Below are positions 28,200 through 35,643 of a stretch of DNA of 64,000 bases, piece after piece. The translations under genes and the position numbers were made by a program. Location: the NCBI RefSeq assembly GCF_004118325.1, contig NZ_RDFA01000009.1, forward strand, positions 1 to 64,000, in the 5' to 3' direction. The stretch comes from Halorientalis pallida (GTDB lineage: Archaea > Halobacteriota > Halobacteria > Halobacteriales > Haloarculaceae). The notes under the pieces are model-generated. The model ran no database searches and had not been told where the DNA came from. It saw only the letters and a list, made by a program, of their open reading frames with translations. The first letter of the stretch is position 1, and each line of letters begins with the position of its first letter.

Positions 28200-29540
28200 C
28201 TATCGACCGCGACGACCGCGCCGCCAGCGCCACAGCACCAGCCCGCCCTCGTAGACGAGGATCACGGCAGCCACCGCGATGGCCGTCTCGGTCGTCGTCA
28301 ACACTGTGACGTCGATCCGCCGGAGTAGACCCGGATCGGGGCTGGCGAGGTAGCCGACGACGACCGCGCCGAGCCAGACCGGGACCCGGGCGCGGGCCAG
28401 CAGTGTTCGGACCCGGTAGTCGCCGGTGGCCCGTCGGACGAGGCGGTTGATCCCCTCGAAGACACCGATGATGGCGAGCCCGACGATGATCGGCGTGGCC
28501 GAGGTCAAGCCGAGGTAGGCGAGCCCGTCGACCACGGCCGGCGGGAGCTGGCCGAAGTAACCCGTCGGCATCGGGGCCGGGCTGACGACGTAGGCGACGG
28601 CAGCGGTGAGCGTGTACAGCAACGGCCGCAGGGAGGCCACCTGCTCGACCGTGGAGGTCCGCGAGTCCGTCCCGGTCCACCGGAGCAGGGTCAGCGTCCC
28701 CTCGAACAGCGTGACCATCGTCACCGCCACCAGGATGGGGGCCATTCCGGTCGGGTCGGGGCTGAAGAAGAAGGCGATGGTGAGGAAGCCACCCCAGAAG
28801 TAGAGCCGCCGCGCTTCGAGCCAGCGGCGGGTCACCAGTCCCATCATGATCGCCAGCATCACGAACAGCGGGATCTGGAAGATGAACGCGAAGAGGCCGA
28901 GCATCATCACCATCAGGTTGAACGTCTCGCTCAGGCCGAAGGCGATGACGGCGGCGCTTTCGGAGTAGTAGAGGAAGTAGGTGAAGATGGCTGGCAAGAC
29001 GAGGAAGAACGCGAAGGCGACGCCGACGCCGGCGAGAATCAGGCTGGTCGGGACCGCCGCGAGGTAGTACTTCCGCTCGCGGGGGTAGAGCCCCGGGCGC
29101 ATGAACAGGTACGTCTCGTAGACGAAGATCGGAAGCGCGATGATGAACCCGGCCAGCGTCGAGACCTTCAGTCGAGCGATCATCAGTGCCAGCGGGTGGT
29201 ACACCCGCGGACAGGACGAGGCTGTCGCGCCGGCCGGCGGCGGGCACTGCGAGGCCACGCCCGGCAGGAACGAGAACCACAGGAACGTGATCAGGCGGTC
29301 GGCGAACGGAAAGGCGACGCCAGCGACGACGGCCATGGCCAGGACGACGACGCCCAACCGGCGGACCATCTCCTCGATGTGCTCCGTCAGGGGCATCTCC
29401 TCGTCGTCGGGCGCGCCCGGCGTGCCGGTTCCCGTGCCCGTCCCCGGCGGATCGCCGCCGGGTGGGTTCGGATCCGGTTCCGGGCGGTCGGGGCCCTCGA
29501 TGTCCATCTCCGAGTAGAGCCCCGGTTCGCCGTCGCTCAT
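28200..29540 (-). CDS. tatC: TatC, twin-arginine translocase subunit (single-domain form, TatCo)
   Basis: The 446-residue membrane protein starts with about 65 disordered Gly/Pro/Asp-rich residues. The TatC core follows: MPLTEHIEEMVRRLGVVVLAM (the L-x-HLxELR-like region), FIIALPIFVYETYLFMRPGLYPRERKY, FFLVLPAIFTYFL and FNLMVMMLGLFAFIFQIPLFVML. Additional C-terminal helices extend beyond the usual six. TatC recognises the twin-arginine signal in folded exported proteins. In haloarchaea this gene is paired with the double-length TatCt, as here (divergent, 109 bp apart). A GTAAACTT element 26-29 nt upstream of the ATG at 29540 is a likely TATA box. Confidence 0.95.
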   Translation of the reverse strand: MSDGEPGLYSEMDIEGPDRPEPDPNPPGGDPPGTGTGTGTPGAPDDEEMPLTEHIEEMVRRLGVVVLAMAVVAGVAFPFADRLITFLWFSFLPGVASQCPPPAGATASSCPRVYHPLALMIARLKVSTLAGFIIALPIFVYETYLFMRPGLYPRERKYYLAAVPTSLILAGVGVAFAFFLVLPAIFTYFLYYSESAAVIAFGLSETFNLMVMMLGLFAFIFQIPLFVMLAIMMGLVTRRWLEARRLYFWGGFLTIAFFFSPDPTGMAPILVAVTMVTLFEGTLTLLRWTGTDSRTSTVEQVASLRPLLYTLTAAVAYVVSPAPMPTGYFGQLPPAVVDGLAYLGLTSATPIIVGLAIIGVFEGINRLVRRATGDYRVRTLLARARVPVWLGAVVVGYLASPDPGLLRRIDVTVLTTTETAIAVAAVILVYEGGLVLWRWRRGRRGR

Positions 29541-29649
29541 GTGGGGCCGAATAGCTGGTGGGGTGTTGTAAACTTTCTTTTCCCGGCCCCGGCGCGGCCA
29601 CGCGCATCGAAAAGGTTGATAACGGGCTGTCGGCAATCACCGCACGATA

Positions 29650-31872
29650 ATGTCCGGGGCGATCGACGATGACACCCGCCGAGCCGTCAATAGCGGCCGG
29701 CAGACCATCGGGGCGATGCTGTCGTCCGCACAGTCGCACCTCCAGAAGGTGTTCATCGTCGCCGTCCTCGGCCTCATGGGGACGATCTACGCCCTCCGGG
29801 AGTTCGGCTGGGCGATCCTGAAACGGGACCTGTTCTCCCGGCTGGCCGCCAAACATCCAGAAGCCTTCGAATCGACGGAGATCGTCGCCCGCACGCCCTT
29901 CGACGTCATCCTGTTGCAGGTGAAGATCGGCCTCGCCGTCGGTATCCTGCTCGCGCTCCCCCTCTTTCTCTGGTACTCGCGGGACGGCCTCCGCGAGCGT
30001 GGCCTCTGGCCCGGCGAGCGCGTCGCCCGCTGGAAGATCGCGCTGATCGTCCTGATGTCCGTCGGCCTCTTGACCGTCGGCGTCTCCTACGGCTACTTCG
30101 TCTTCTTCCCCGTCATGTTCGACTTCCTGGCGGCCAACGCCTACAACGTCGGGTTCCAGCCCACCTACTCTATCGTCAAGTGGGCCGAGTTCGTCTTCCT
30201 GTTGACCATCTCATTCGGGCTGGCGGCCCAGTTGCCCCTGGCGATGAGCGCGCTGGCCTACTCGGGGATCGTCCCCTACGAGACCTTCCGTGACAAGTGG
30301 CGCCACGCCGTCGTCGCCATCTTCATCTTCGGTGCGCTGTTCTCGCCACCCGAACCGTTCACCCAGATCATGTGGGCGATCCCGCTGATCATCCTCTATG
30401 CCTTCTCCCTCCAGTTGACCAAGATCGTCGTCATCGCCAAACGGAGCGGCAGTGAGATCGACGTGCCCGGTGTCGCCCGCGCCAACTGGAACGTCCTGTC
30501 GGGCGTGGCCTTCGTCGCCGGCGTCGCCGTCTACGGCTTTTTCACCCGCGGTGGCGTCGCCGCGGCCAACCGAGCCAGCGCCTCGCTGCCGTTCGACTCG
30601 TCGTTCCGCGTGGCCCGGGCCTCGCAGCTCCTCGGCCTGCCCGACGAGATCGCGGCCGCGCTGCTCGGCGTCGTCGTCGCCCTGCTCGCCGTGGGGGCCG
30701 CCCTGCTCGTCTTCGTCTCGCGGGCCCTCGGCGCGGCCGACCGGGCCCGTTCCAGCCCGGCACCGGCCAGTGCCGGCGCACCCTCCGAGATCAGCCTCGA
30801 CGCCCTCGACGCGGGCGGCGTGCGGGCGGCGCCCCCGGAGGCCTTCGCCGACCTCTCGGAGGACGACGCCGTCGCCAAGGCCCGCGCCGCCATGGAGGAG
30901 GACGACCACGAGAAAGCACAGGCCATCCTCGACCGGTACGACGAGGTGCGAGAGCAGCTCGAAGCCCGCGAGCAGGCGGCCGAGGGCGAGACCGACGCGA
31001 GTGACGAGGACGAGGACGACGCCGGCACGGCCACCCAGACCGCCGCGGGCATGATGAACGCCTTCACCGAAGACGAGACGACCGAGGAGGACATCGGCGG
31101 CTACTACTACGACATCGCATTCATCCTGGAGTCGTTGACCTCCAAGGCCTTCCGGCTGGTCGGGTTGTTCATGGTCGTGCTGGCGGGCTCGTTCATCTGG
31201 CTCTACCAGGGCGGGATCCGGCGGATCAAGGACACGTTCTTCCGCCAGGTGCCCGAGAGCGTCGGCGGGAGCATCGACATCGTGACGCTCCACCCAGTCG
31301 AAGCGCTCATCTTCCAGATCAAGTTCTCGACGCTTTTGGCCATCATCGTGACGTTGCCGCTCCTGTTGTACTACGCCTGGCCGTCGCTGAAAGAGCGGGG
31401 CTGGGTCCGTGGGGACTCCTGCGTCATGCTCGTCTGGGGCGGGTCGCTGATCGTCGGCCTCGTCGTCGGGAGCATCGTCGGCTTCCTCTTCGTCGCGCCG
31501 GCCGTCATCTCCTGGCTGGCCGCCGACGCCATCGGCGCCAACATGGTGATCGCCTACCGGATCAACAACTTCGGCTGGCTGGTCATCTACACGACCGTCG
31601 GGATCGGCCTGCTCATGGAGGTGCCCGTCTCGATGGCGCTGTTCCACGTCGGCGGGATCGCCTCCTACCACACCCAGCGCAAGTACTGGCGGGAGATCGT
31701 CGTCGCGATCTTCGGCCTGTCCGCGTTCGTCTCGCCACGCGGCGTGTTCACCATGCTGTTGCTGGCAATTCCCGCCGCGCTGGCGTATCTCGCCGGCCTG
31801 GGCCTGCTGTGGCTGATCACGCTCGGCGGCCGTCGGGGTCGCCCACAGCCCCAGGAACCCACCGTCGAGTGA
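29650..31872 (+). CDS. tatCt: TatCt, fused double TatC protein
   Basis: The 740-residue protein contains two complete TatC domains. The first is at about 25-290 (VFIVAVLGLMGTIYALREF, LLQVKIGLAVGILLALPLFLWY, AEFVFLLTISFGLAAQLPLAMSAL). The second is at about 495-735 (LIFQIKFSTLLAIIVTLPLLLYYAWPSLKERG, NFGWLVIYTTVGIGLLMEVPVSMALF). They are joined by extra helices and a ~130-residue acidic cytoplasmic linker (LSEDDAVAKARAAMEEDDHEKA). Such twin TatC proteins are a haloarchaeal speciality and are needed for Tat export together with TatCo. The start is the ATG at 29650. Confidence 0.95.
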   Translation: MSGAIDDDTRRAVNSGRQTIGAMLSSAQSHLQKVFIVAVLGLMGTIYALREFGWAILKRDLFSRLAAKHPEAFESTEIVARTPFDVILLQVKIGLAVGILLALPLFLWYSRDGLRERGLWPGERVARWKIALIVLMSVGLLTVGVSYGYFVFFPVMFDFLAANAYNVGFQPTYSIVKWAEFVFLLTISFGLAAQLPLAMSALAYSGIVPYETFRDKWRHAVVAIFIFGALFSPPEPFTQIMWAIPLIILYAFSLQLTKIVVIAKRSGSEIDVPGVARANWNVLSGVAFVAGVAVYGFFTRGGVAAANRASASLPFDSSFRVARASQLLGLPDEIAAALLGVVVALLAVGAALLVFVSRALGAADRARSSPAPASAGAPSEISLDALDAGGVRAAPPEAFADLSEDDAVAKARAAMEEDDHEKAQAILDRYDEVREQLEAREQAAEGETDASDEDEDDAGTATQTAAGMMNAFTEDETTEEDIGGYYYDIAFILESLTSKAFRLVGLFMVVLAGSFIWLYQGGIRRIKDTFFRQVPESVGGSIDIVTLHPVEALIFQIKFSTLLAIIVTLPLLLYYAWPSLKERGWVRGDSCVMLVWGGSLIVGLVVGSIVGFLFVAPAVISWLAADAIGANMVIAYRINNFGWLVIYTTVGIGLLMEVPVSMALFHVGGIASYHTQRKYWREIVVAIFGLSAFVSPRGVFTMLLLAIPAALAYLAGLGLLWLITLGGRRGRPQPQEPTVE

Positions 31873-31958
31873 GCCGCAAGTAGTTGTGGGACGTCGGGCA
31901 CCCAGTCCGAAACCACCACGTCAATTGACACTTTTGCCGGGGTGAACAATCACCGCGT

Positions 31959-32297
31959 ATGGGAACTGACGGCCCGGCCGACAGTGACGACCGAGAGGAC
32001 CGCGACGAGATCGACGACCGCGACGACCGGATCGTTCACGGGCGGATCGAACCCGAACCCGCCGACGCCGATTACCGGCTCCTGCGGCTGATCGCCGACG
32101 TCGAAGGGCTCGACGTGACCGACCTGCCACCGATCTACGACCGGATCGATCACCTCGTGACCAAGATGTACGAGGATCCACCCTCCTCGGAGGCACAGGC
32201 CCAGCTCGCCTTCTCCTACGCCGGCTACCGCATCAGGATCGATCAGGACGGCAACGTCTCGCTGATGAAGATCGCCGACGGCCTCCCGTCGGAGTGA
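31959..32297 (+). CDS. HalOD1 output-domain protein
   Basis: The 112-residue protein has a very acidic ~35-residue N-terminal tail. A compact alpha/beta domain follows, with LLRLIADVEGLDVTDLPPIYDRIDHL and FSYAGYRIRIDQDGNVSLM. This is the HalOD1 signature (the 'D-L-PPL-x-x-xID' and 'F-x-Y-x-G-Y-x-V-x-V' pattern) seen in haloarchaeal response regulators and stand-alone proteins. The fold's function is unknown but is presumed regulatory. It follows tatCt on the same strand after 86 bp. Confidence 0.83.
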   Translation: MGTDGPADSDDREDRDEIDDRDDRIVHGRIEPEPADADYRLLRLIADVEGLDVTDLPPIYDRIDHLVTKMYEDPPSSEAQAQLAFSYAGYRIRIDQDGNVSLMKIADGLPSE

Positions 32298-32354
32298 CCC
32301 CGAGTCGAGTGACCGACGAAAACCGTTAAGCCGCGCTTGCGATATTATCCCAGC

Positions 32355-32528
32355 ATGCCCAAAATAAGCGTCGAGGTGCCCGAGGAGCTGTTGCAGGATC
32401 TGGACGATCACGTCGGGGAAGACGGGAAGTTCGTCAACCGGAGCGAGGCGATCCGGGCGTCGATCCGCAAGACGCTGGACCTACTGGACGAGATCGACCA
32501 GCGGCAGGGCCGACTCGACGATGAGTGA
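32355..32528 (+). CDS. Ribbon-helix-helix (CopG-like) regulator
   Basis: The 57-residue protein reads MPKISVEVPEELLQDLDDHV, then NRSEAIRASIRKTLDLLDEI. The beta strand and two helices are those of a ribbon-helix-helix DNA-binding domain. Its stop overlaps the start of the transporter gene at 32521 by 8 bp, so the two are translationally coupled. It probably regulates its own operon, perhaps in response to queuine-type precursor levels, but no corepressor site is visible in so short a protein. Confidence 0.88.
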   Translation: MPKISVEVPEELLQDLDDHVGEDGKFVNRSEAIRASIRKTLDLLDEIDQRQGRLDDE

Positions 32529-33252
32529 GCGGACGCCCTCGCTCGCGGTCCCGCAGGTCGCCCTGCTCGCGCTGTTCGTCACGGCGCTGGTGACGGCGCA
32601 GGTGACCGCCGCGAAGATCCTGGCGTTCTCGATTCCCCTCTCGTTGCCGGTGACGGGATCGACGCTCACCCTGCCAGGTGCCGCGCTGGCCTACGCGCTC
32701 ACCTTCTTCGCCTCGGACTGTTACGCCGAGTTGTACGGGAAACGAGCCGCGCAGGTGATGGTGAACGTCGCTTTCGCGATGAACTTCGTCCTGCTGGCGC
32801 TGGTCTGGAGTACCATCTTCGCGCCGGCCGCGCCGACCAGCATCGACCCAACCCAGTTCCGGCAGGTCCTGGGCGCGAGCACGAACATCGTGATCGCGAG
32901 TCTGTCGGCCTACGTCGTGAGTCAGAACTGGGACGTGCTCGTCTTCCACCGGCTCCGGGAGGCCACCGACGGTGAGCGCCTGTGGCTCCGCAACATCGCG
33001 TCGACGGCTTCGAGCCAGTTGCTCGACACGGTGATCTTCGTCACGCTGGGCTTTCTCGTCGTCCCCGAACTGCTCGGCGTCGGCGTCGCGCCCCCCATCC
33101 CGGTGATCGCCAGTCTGATCGTCGGGCAGTACCTCCTGAAACTCCTGATCGCGCTGGTCGACACGCCGTTCGTCTACGCCGTCGTCGGGTTCGTCCGGTC
33201 GCGTGAACCGGCAACCGCCGCTCCCACCGCGACCGACGGCGAGCCCCGGTGA
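32521..33252 (+). CDS. yhhQ: VUT/YhhQ family transporter (queuosine/archaeosine precursor)
   Basis: The 243-residue protein has six to seven membrane helices and the YhhQ/VUT signatures: VTAQVTAAKILAFSIP, PGAALAYALTFFASDCYAELYGKRAA and ASSQLLDTVIFVTLGF. In bacteria YhhQ imports preQ0/preQ1, and in archaea a homologue would supply the archaeosine precursor. It is coupled to the upstream RHH regulator (8-bp overlap) and ends at the stop of the convergent rlmE. Confidence 0.87.
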   Translation: MSERTPSLAVPQVALLALFVTALVTAQVTAAKILAFSIPLSLPVTGSTLTLPGAALAYALTFFASDCYAELYGKRAAQVMVNVAFAMNFVLLALVWSTIFAPAAPTSIDPTQFRQVLGASTNIVIASLSAYVVSQNWDVLVFHRLREATDGERLWLRNIASTASSQLLDTVIFVTLGFLVVPELLGVGVAPPIPVIASLIVGQYLLKLLIALVDTPFVYAVVGFVRSREPATAAPTATDGEPR

Positions 33253-34056
33253 TCACTCGACGGGCTGTGCGAACCCGTATTTCGGCTTGATCTCGTCGAT
33301 CCGCACCTCGACTTCCTCGCCCGTCTCGGCTCCCGACACGAACAGCGTGTAGCCCTCCAGCTTGGCGATACCGTCGCCCTCGTGGCCCGTGTCGACGATC
33401 TCGACGGTTACCGTGTCGCCCTCCGCGACGGGCGCGGTGAGTCGGCCCTTCGCGACGAGGAACAGTTCCGAGGACGACTCGCGGGAGGCGTCGGGCCGGA
33501 CCTCGCGGACGTACTCGAACTCGGGCTCGATGTCTCCTTTCAGGTCGGACAGATCCTGCCCGTCGAAGACCTTGGCCACGAAGTCCCCGCCCGGGGCCAG
33601 CAGATCGAGCGCGACCTCTAGCGCCTGCCGGACGAGGTGGACCGAGCGGGCGTGATCGAGGTCGTATTCGCCGGTCATGTTCGGAGCCATGTCCGAGCAG
33701 ACCACGTCGGCAGCGCGAGACGGAGTCTCGCCGGCCTCCGGCTGTGAGCCGGAGACCTCCCCCACGATCTCGCGCACCTCGTCTTTGGTCGAGTCCTCGG
33801 TCATGTCGCCACGGACCGTCTCGACGCCGTCCAGCGCGTCGATCCGCTGGCGGTCGACGCCGACCACAGTCCCGGCCTCGCCGACTTCCTGCTGGGCGAC
33901 CTGGAGCCAGCCGCCGGGGGCGGCCCCCAGGTCCACGACGGTCGCGCCCTCGTGGAGCAGGTTCGCCGTCCGATCCAACTGTTTGAGCTTGTAGGCCGAC
34001 CGGGAGCGGTACCCCTCCTGTTTGGCCCGGTTGTAGTACTCGTCTTTCCGTGTCAT
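33253..34056 (-). CDS. rlmE: RlmE/FtsJ-type 23S rRNA 2'-O-methyltransferase with TRAM domain
   Basis: The 267-residue enzyme has the FtsJ fold (about 1-205): YYNRAKQEGYRSRSAYKL, the SAM-binding VVDLGAAPGGWLQVA, and the K-D-K-E-type residues in RSRSAYKL, CSDMAPNMTG, FVAKVFDG and SSELFLVAKG. A C-terminal TRAM RNA-binding domain (GDTVTVEIVDTGHEGDGIAKLEGYTLFV) is characteristic of the archaeal form. It methylates a 2'-OH in 23S rRNA. A 16-residue insert (VSGSQPEAGETPSRAA) precedes the SD motif. Confidence 0.93.
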   Translation of the reverse strand: MTRKDEYYNRAKQEGYRSRSAYKLKQLDRTANLLHEGATVVDLGAAPGGWLQVAQQEVGEAGTVVGVDRQRIDALDGVETVRGDMTEDSTKDEVREIVGEVSGSQPEAGETPSRAADVVCSDMAPNMTGEYDLDHARSVHLVRQALEVALDLLAPGGDFVAKVFDGQDLSDLKGDIEPEFEYVREVRPDASRESSSELFLVAKGRLTAPVAEGDTVTVEIVDTGHEGDGIAKLEGYTLFVSGAETGEEVEVRIDEIKPKYGFAQPVE

Positions 34057-34109
34057 CTGATTGTCCGCCGTAGCCCGCCGAGCCGTTTACCCGTGTCGTT
34101 CGTGTCCGC

Positions 34110-34292
34110 TCAGAACTTCGAGAAGTCGGTGTCCGGGTAGACCTTGTCGTCCGCGAGGTCGATCACGTCCAGCTCGGCCAGCCGCGCCAGTCGGTCCGCG
34201 GCCGCGTCCTCTGGTACACCGAGATCGACCGCCCGCGACAGCACTCGCTCGCGGCTCGGGACCGATTCGACGAGCCCGTCACCGTCGGTCAC
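34110..34292 (-). CDS. C-terminal half of a gene split by a 10-bp duplication
   Basis: A 60-residue frame starts at a GTG (34292) inside the end of the upstream gene. It encodes a small helical domain, ESVPSRERVLSRAVDLGV and PEDAAADRLARLAELDVI, then DDKVYPDTDFSKF. The overlap with the preceding gene is 14 bp. Removing one copy of a 10-bp tandem repeat at 34281-34300 would join the two frames directly (...ETVTDGDGLVESVPSRERV...) into one ~190-residue protein. It is therefore probably the C-terminal domain of a split gene, possibly still expressed by re-initiation. The function is unknown, but the helix pattern resembles a small winged-helix or helical domain. Confidence 0.65.
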   Translation of the reverse strand: MTDGDGLVESVPSRERVLSRAVDLGVPEDAAADRLARLAELDVIDLADDKVYPDTDFSKF

Positions 34293-34683
34293 CGTCGGTC
34301 ACCGTCTCCTCGGCGACGATGGCTTTCAGGATCGCGCCGTGGTGGCGACGCTCCCGGACGGCCTCGCGTTCGTCTCGCTGGACCGTCAGCGTCCCGTCCT
34401 CGTTGACGTGCTCGACGACGAACCCGGCGGGCAGGTGATCGTTGAGGGCGGCGACCAGCGTGGCCCGCTCCAGCCGCACCCGCAGGGTCTGGTGGGTCCC
34501 CTCGGCCGACGTGTGTGCCACCTCGACGTCGACCCCGGCCTCGTCGACCGCGTCGGCCACGCCGTCGGCCAGTCGCTCGCTCACCGTCCCGAGAACGCCG
34601 GCTCTCTGCCGGCGGTATTTTGCCTCCTCGGCCGCTAGCTCGGCGTACGACTCCATCAACTCGTGTGTGGTCTGTTCGTTCAT
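34279..34683 (-). CDS. N-terminal part of a gene split by a 10-bp duplication
   Basis: The 134-residue product begins MNEQTTHELMESYAELAAEE, with a charged helical N-terminus (to about residue 35). An alpha/beta domain follows (VDVEVAHTSAEGTHQTLRVRL, LPAGFVVEHVNEDGTLTV), then a basic helix RRHHGAILKAIVAEE. It ends abruptly in TDGDRR, where a tandem 10-bp duplication shifts the frame. I do not recognise a characterised family. Its position between rlmE and pcn is the only context. The original protein was probably about 190 residues long. Confidence 0.68.
   Translation of the reverse strand: MNEQTTHELMESYAELAAEEAKYRRQRAGVLGTVSERLADGVADAVDEAGVDVEVAHTSAEGTHQTLRVRLERATLVAALNDHLPAGFVVEHVNEDGTLTVQRDEREAVRERRHHGAILKAIVAEETVTDGDRR
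34281..34306. repeat. Tandem 10-bp repeat causing a frameshift
   Basis: The unit ACCGTCGGTC occurs twice in tandem (34281-34300), followed by a partial third copy (ACCGTC). A 10-bp unit is not a multiple of three. With a single copy the upstream and downstream minus-strand frames are continuous; with two copies the upstream frame stops at 34279. This is the signature of a slippage duplication. Confidence 0.9.
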
Positions 34684-34799
34684 GACACACAGTTCGGTCG
34701 CCGGACACGAAACTTCGGGGCTAGTCGCCCGACACCGCGCAGTGGCTGTCGTCGTTCAGTTCGCCGTGGCGACCCTGCCGGGGAACGGAAAGACGGGAC

Positions 34800-34807
34800 T
34801 TTTTAAG
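34800..34807 (+). promoter_or_regulatory. TATA box of pcn
   Basis: TTTTTAAG is centred about 29 nt upstream of the PCNA ATG at 34833 and is preceded by a purine-rich GGAAAGACGGGA that fits a BRE. The mRNA would start within a few bases of the ATG. Confidence 0.65.
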
Positions 34808-34832
34808 AGATGGGGGCGTAGCCCGGGTCAAG

Positions 34833-35576
34833 ATGTTCAACGCCATCGTGAGTGCAGACACGCTCCGGGCGACGCTCGACTCCGTGAGCGTCCTGGTGGA
34901 CGAGTGCAAGATCCACCTCACGGACGAGGGCATCGAGATCCGGGCGGTCGACCCCGCGAACGTCGGGATGGTCGACCTGCGGCTCGACGCCGCAGCCTTC
35001 GAGTCCTACGAGACCGACGGCGGGATCATCGGTGTCAATCTCTCGCGGCTCGAAGAGTTCGCCGGTATGGCCGACGCGGGCCAGTTGATCCAGCTGGAAC
35101 TCGACGAGGAGACCCGGAAGCTCCACGTCCAGATCGACGGGCTGGAGGGGACGCTGGCGCTGATCGACCCCGACTCGATCCGGCAGGAACCCGACCTGCC
35201 CGACCTGGACCTGCCCGCGACGGTCGTCCTCGAGGGCAAAGACATCGACCGCGCGGTCACCGCCGCGGACATGGTCTCCGACCACATCGCGCTGGGTGTC
35301 GAGACCGACGACGAAGTGTTCTACGTCGACGCCGAGGGCGACACCGACGACGTCCACTTCGAACTCGGCCGGGACGACCTCATCGACCTCGTGGCAGGCG
35401 ACGCGCACTCGCTGTTCTCGCTCGACTACCTCAAGGACATGAACAAGGCCATCCCGAAAGACGCCGAGATCGAGATGGAACTCGGCGAGGAGTTCCCCGT
35501 CAAGATGCACTTCGACATCGCGGAGGGCGACGGGACGGTAACCTACATGCTCGCACCCCGGATACAGAGCGACTGA
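34833..35576 (+). CDS. pcn: DNA polymerase sliding clamp (PCNA)
   Basis: The 247-residue clamp is a homotrimer in archaea that tethers polymerases, ligase and nucleases to DNA. It starts [20 protein letters not shown] and shows [23 protein letters not shown], the interdomain connector region around residues 115-130, and the C-terminal MLAPRIQSD. The surface is very acidic, as in other haloarchaeal PCNAs. A clear TATA box sits upstream. The RFC small subunits that would load it are at 7791-8768 and 60236-61246. Confidence 0.97.
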   Translation: MFNAIVSADTLRATLDSVSVLVDECKIHLTDEGIEIRAVDPANVGMVDLRLDAAAFESYETDGGIIGVNLSRLEEFAGMADAGQLIQLELDEETRKLHVQIDGLEGTLALIDPDSIRQEPDLPDLDLPATVVLEGKDIDRAVTAADMVSDHIALGVETDDEVFYVDAEGDTDDVHFELGRDDLIDLVAGDAHSLFSLDYLKDMNKAIPKDAEIEMELGEEFPVKMHFDIAEGDGTVTYMLAPRIQSD

Positions 35577-35643
35577 TCCACGGTCCTCTATCACTGTTCT
35601 TTTGTCCTCCGTCTTCCTGCCTCTCATCCAGTACTGACCTGTC

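Noticed and set aside
30211-31671. A 486-codon antisense frame opposite tatCt
   Set aside because: It is a shadow frame; the Tat motifs of the sense protein are clear.
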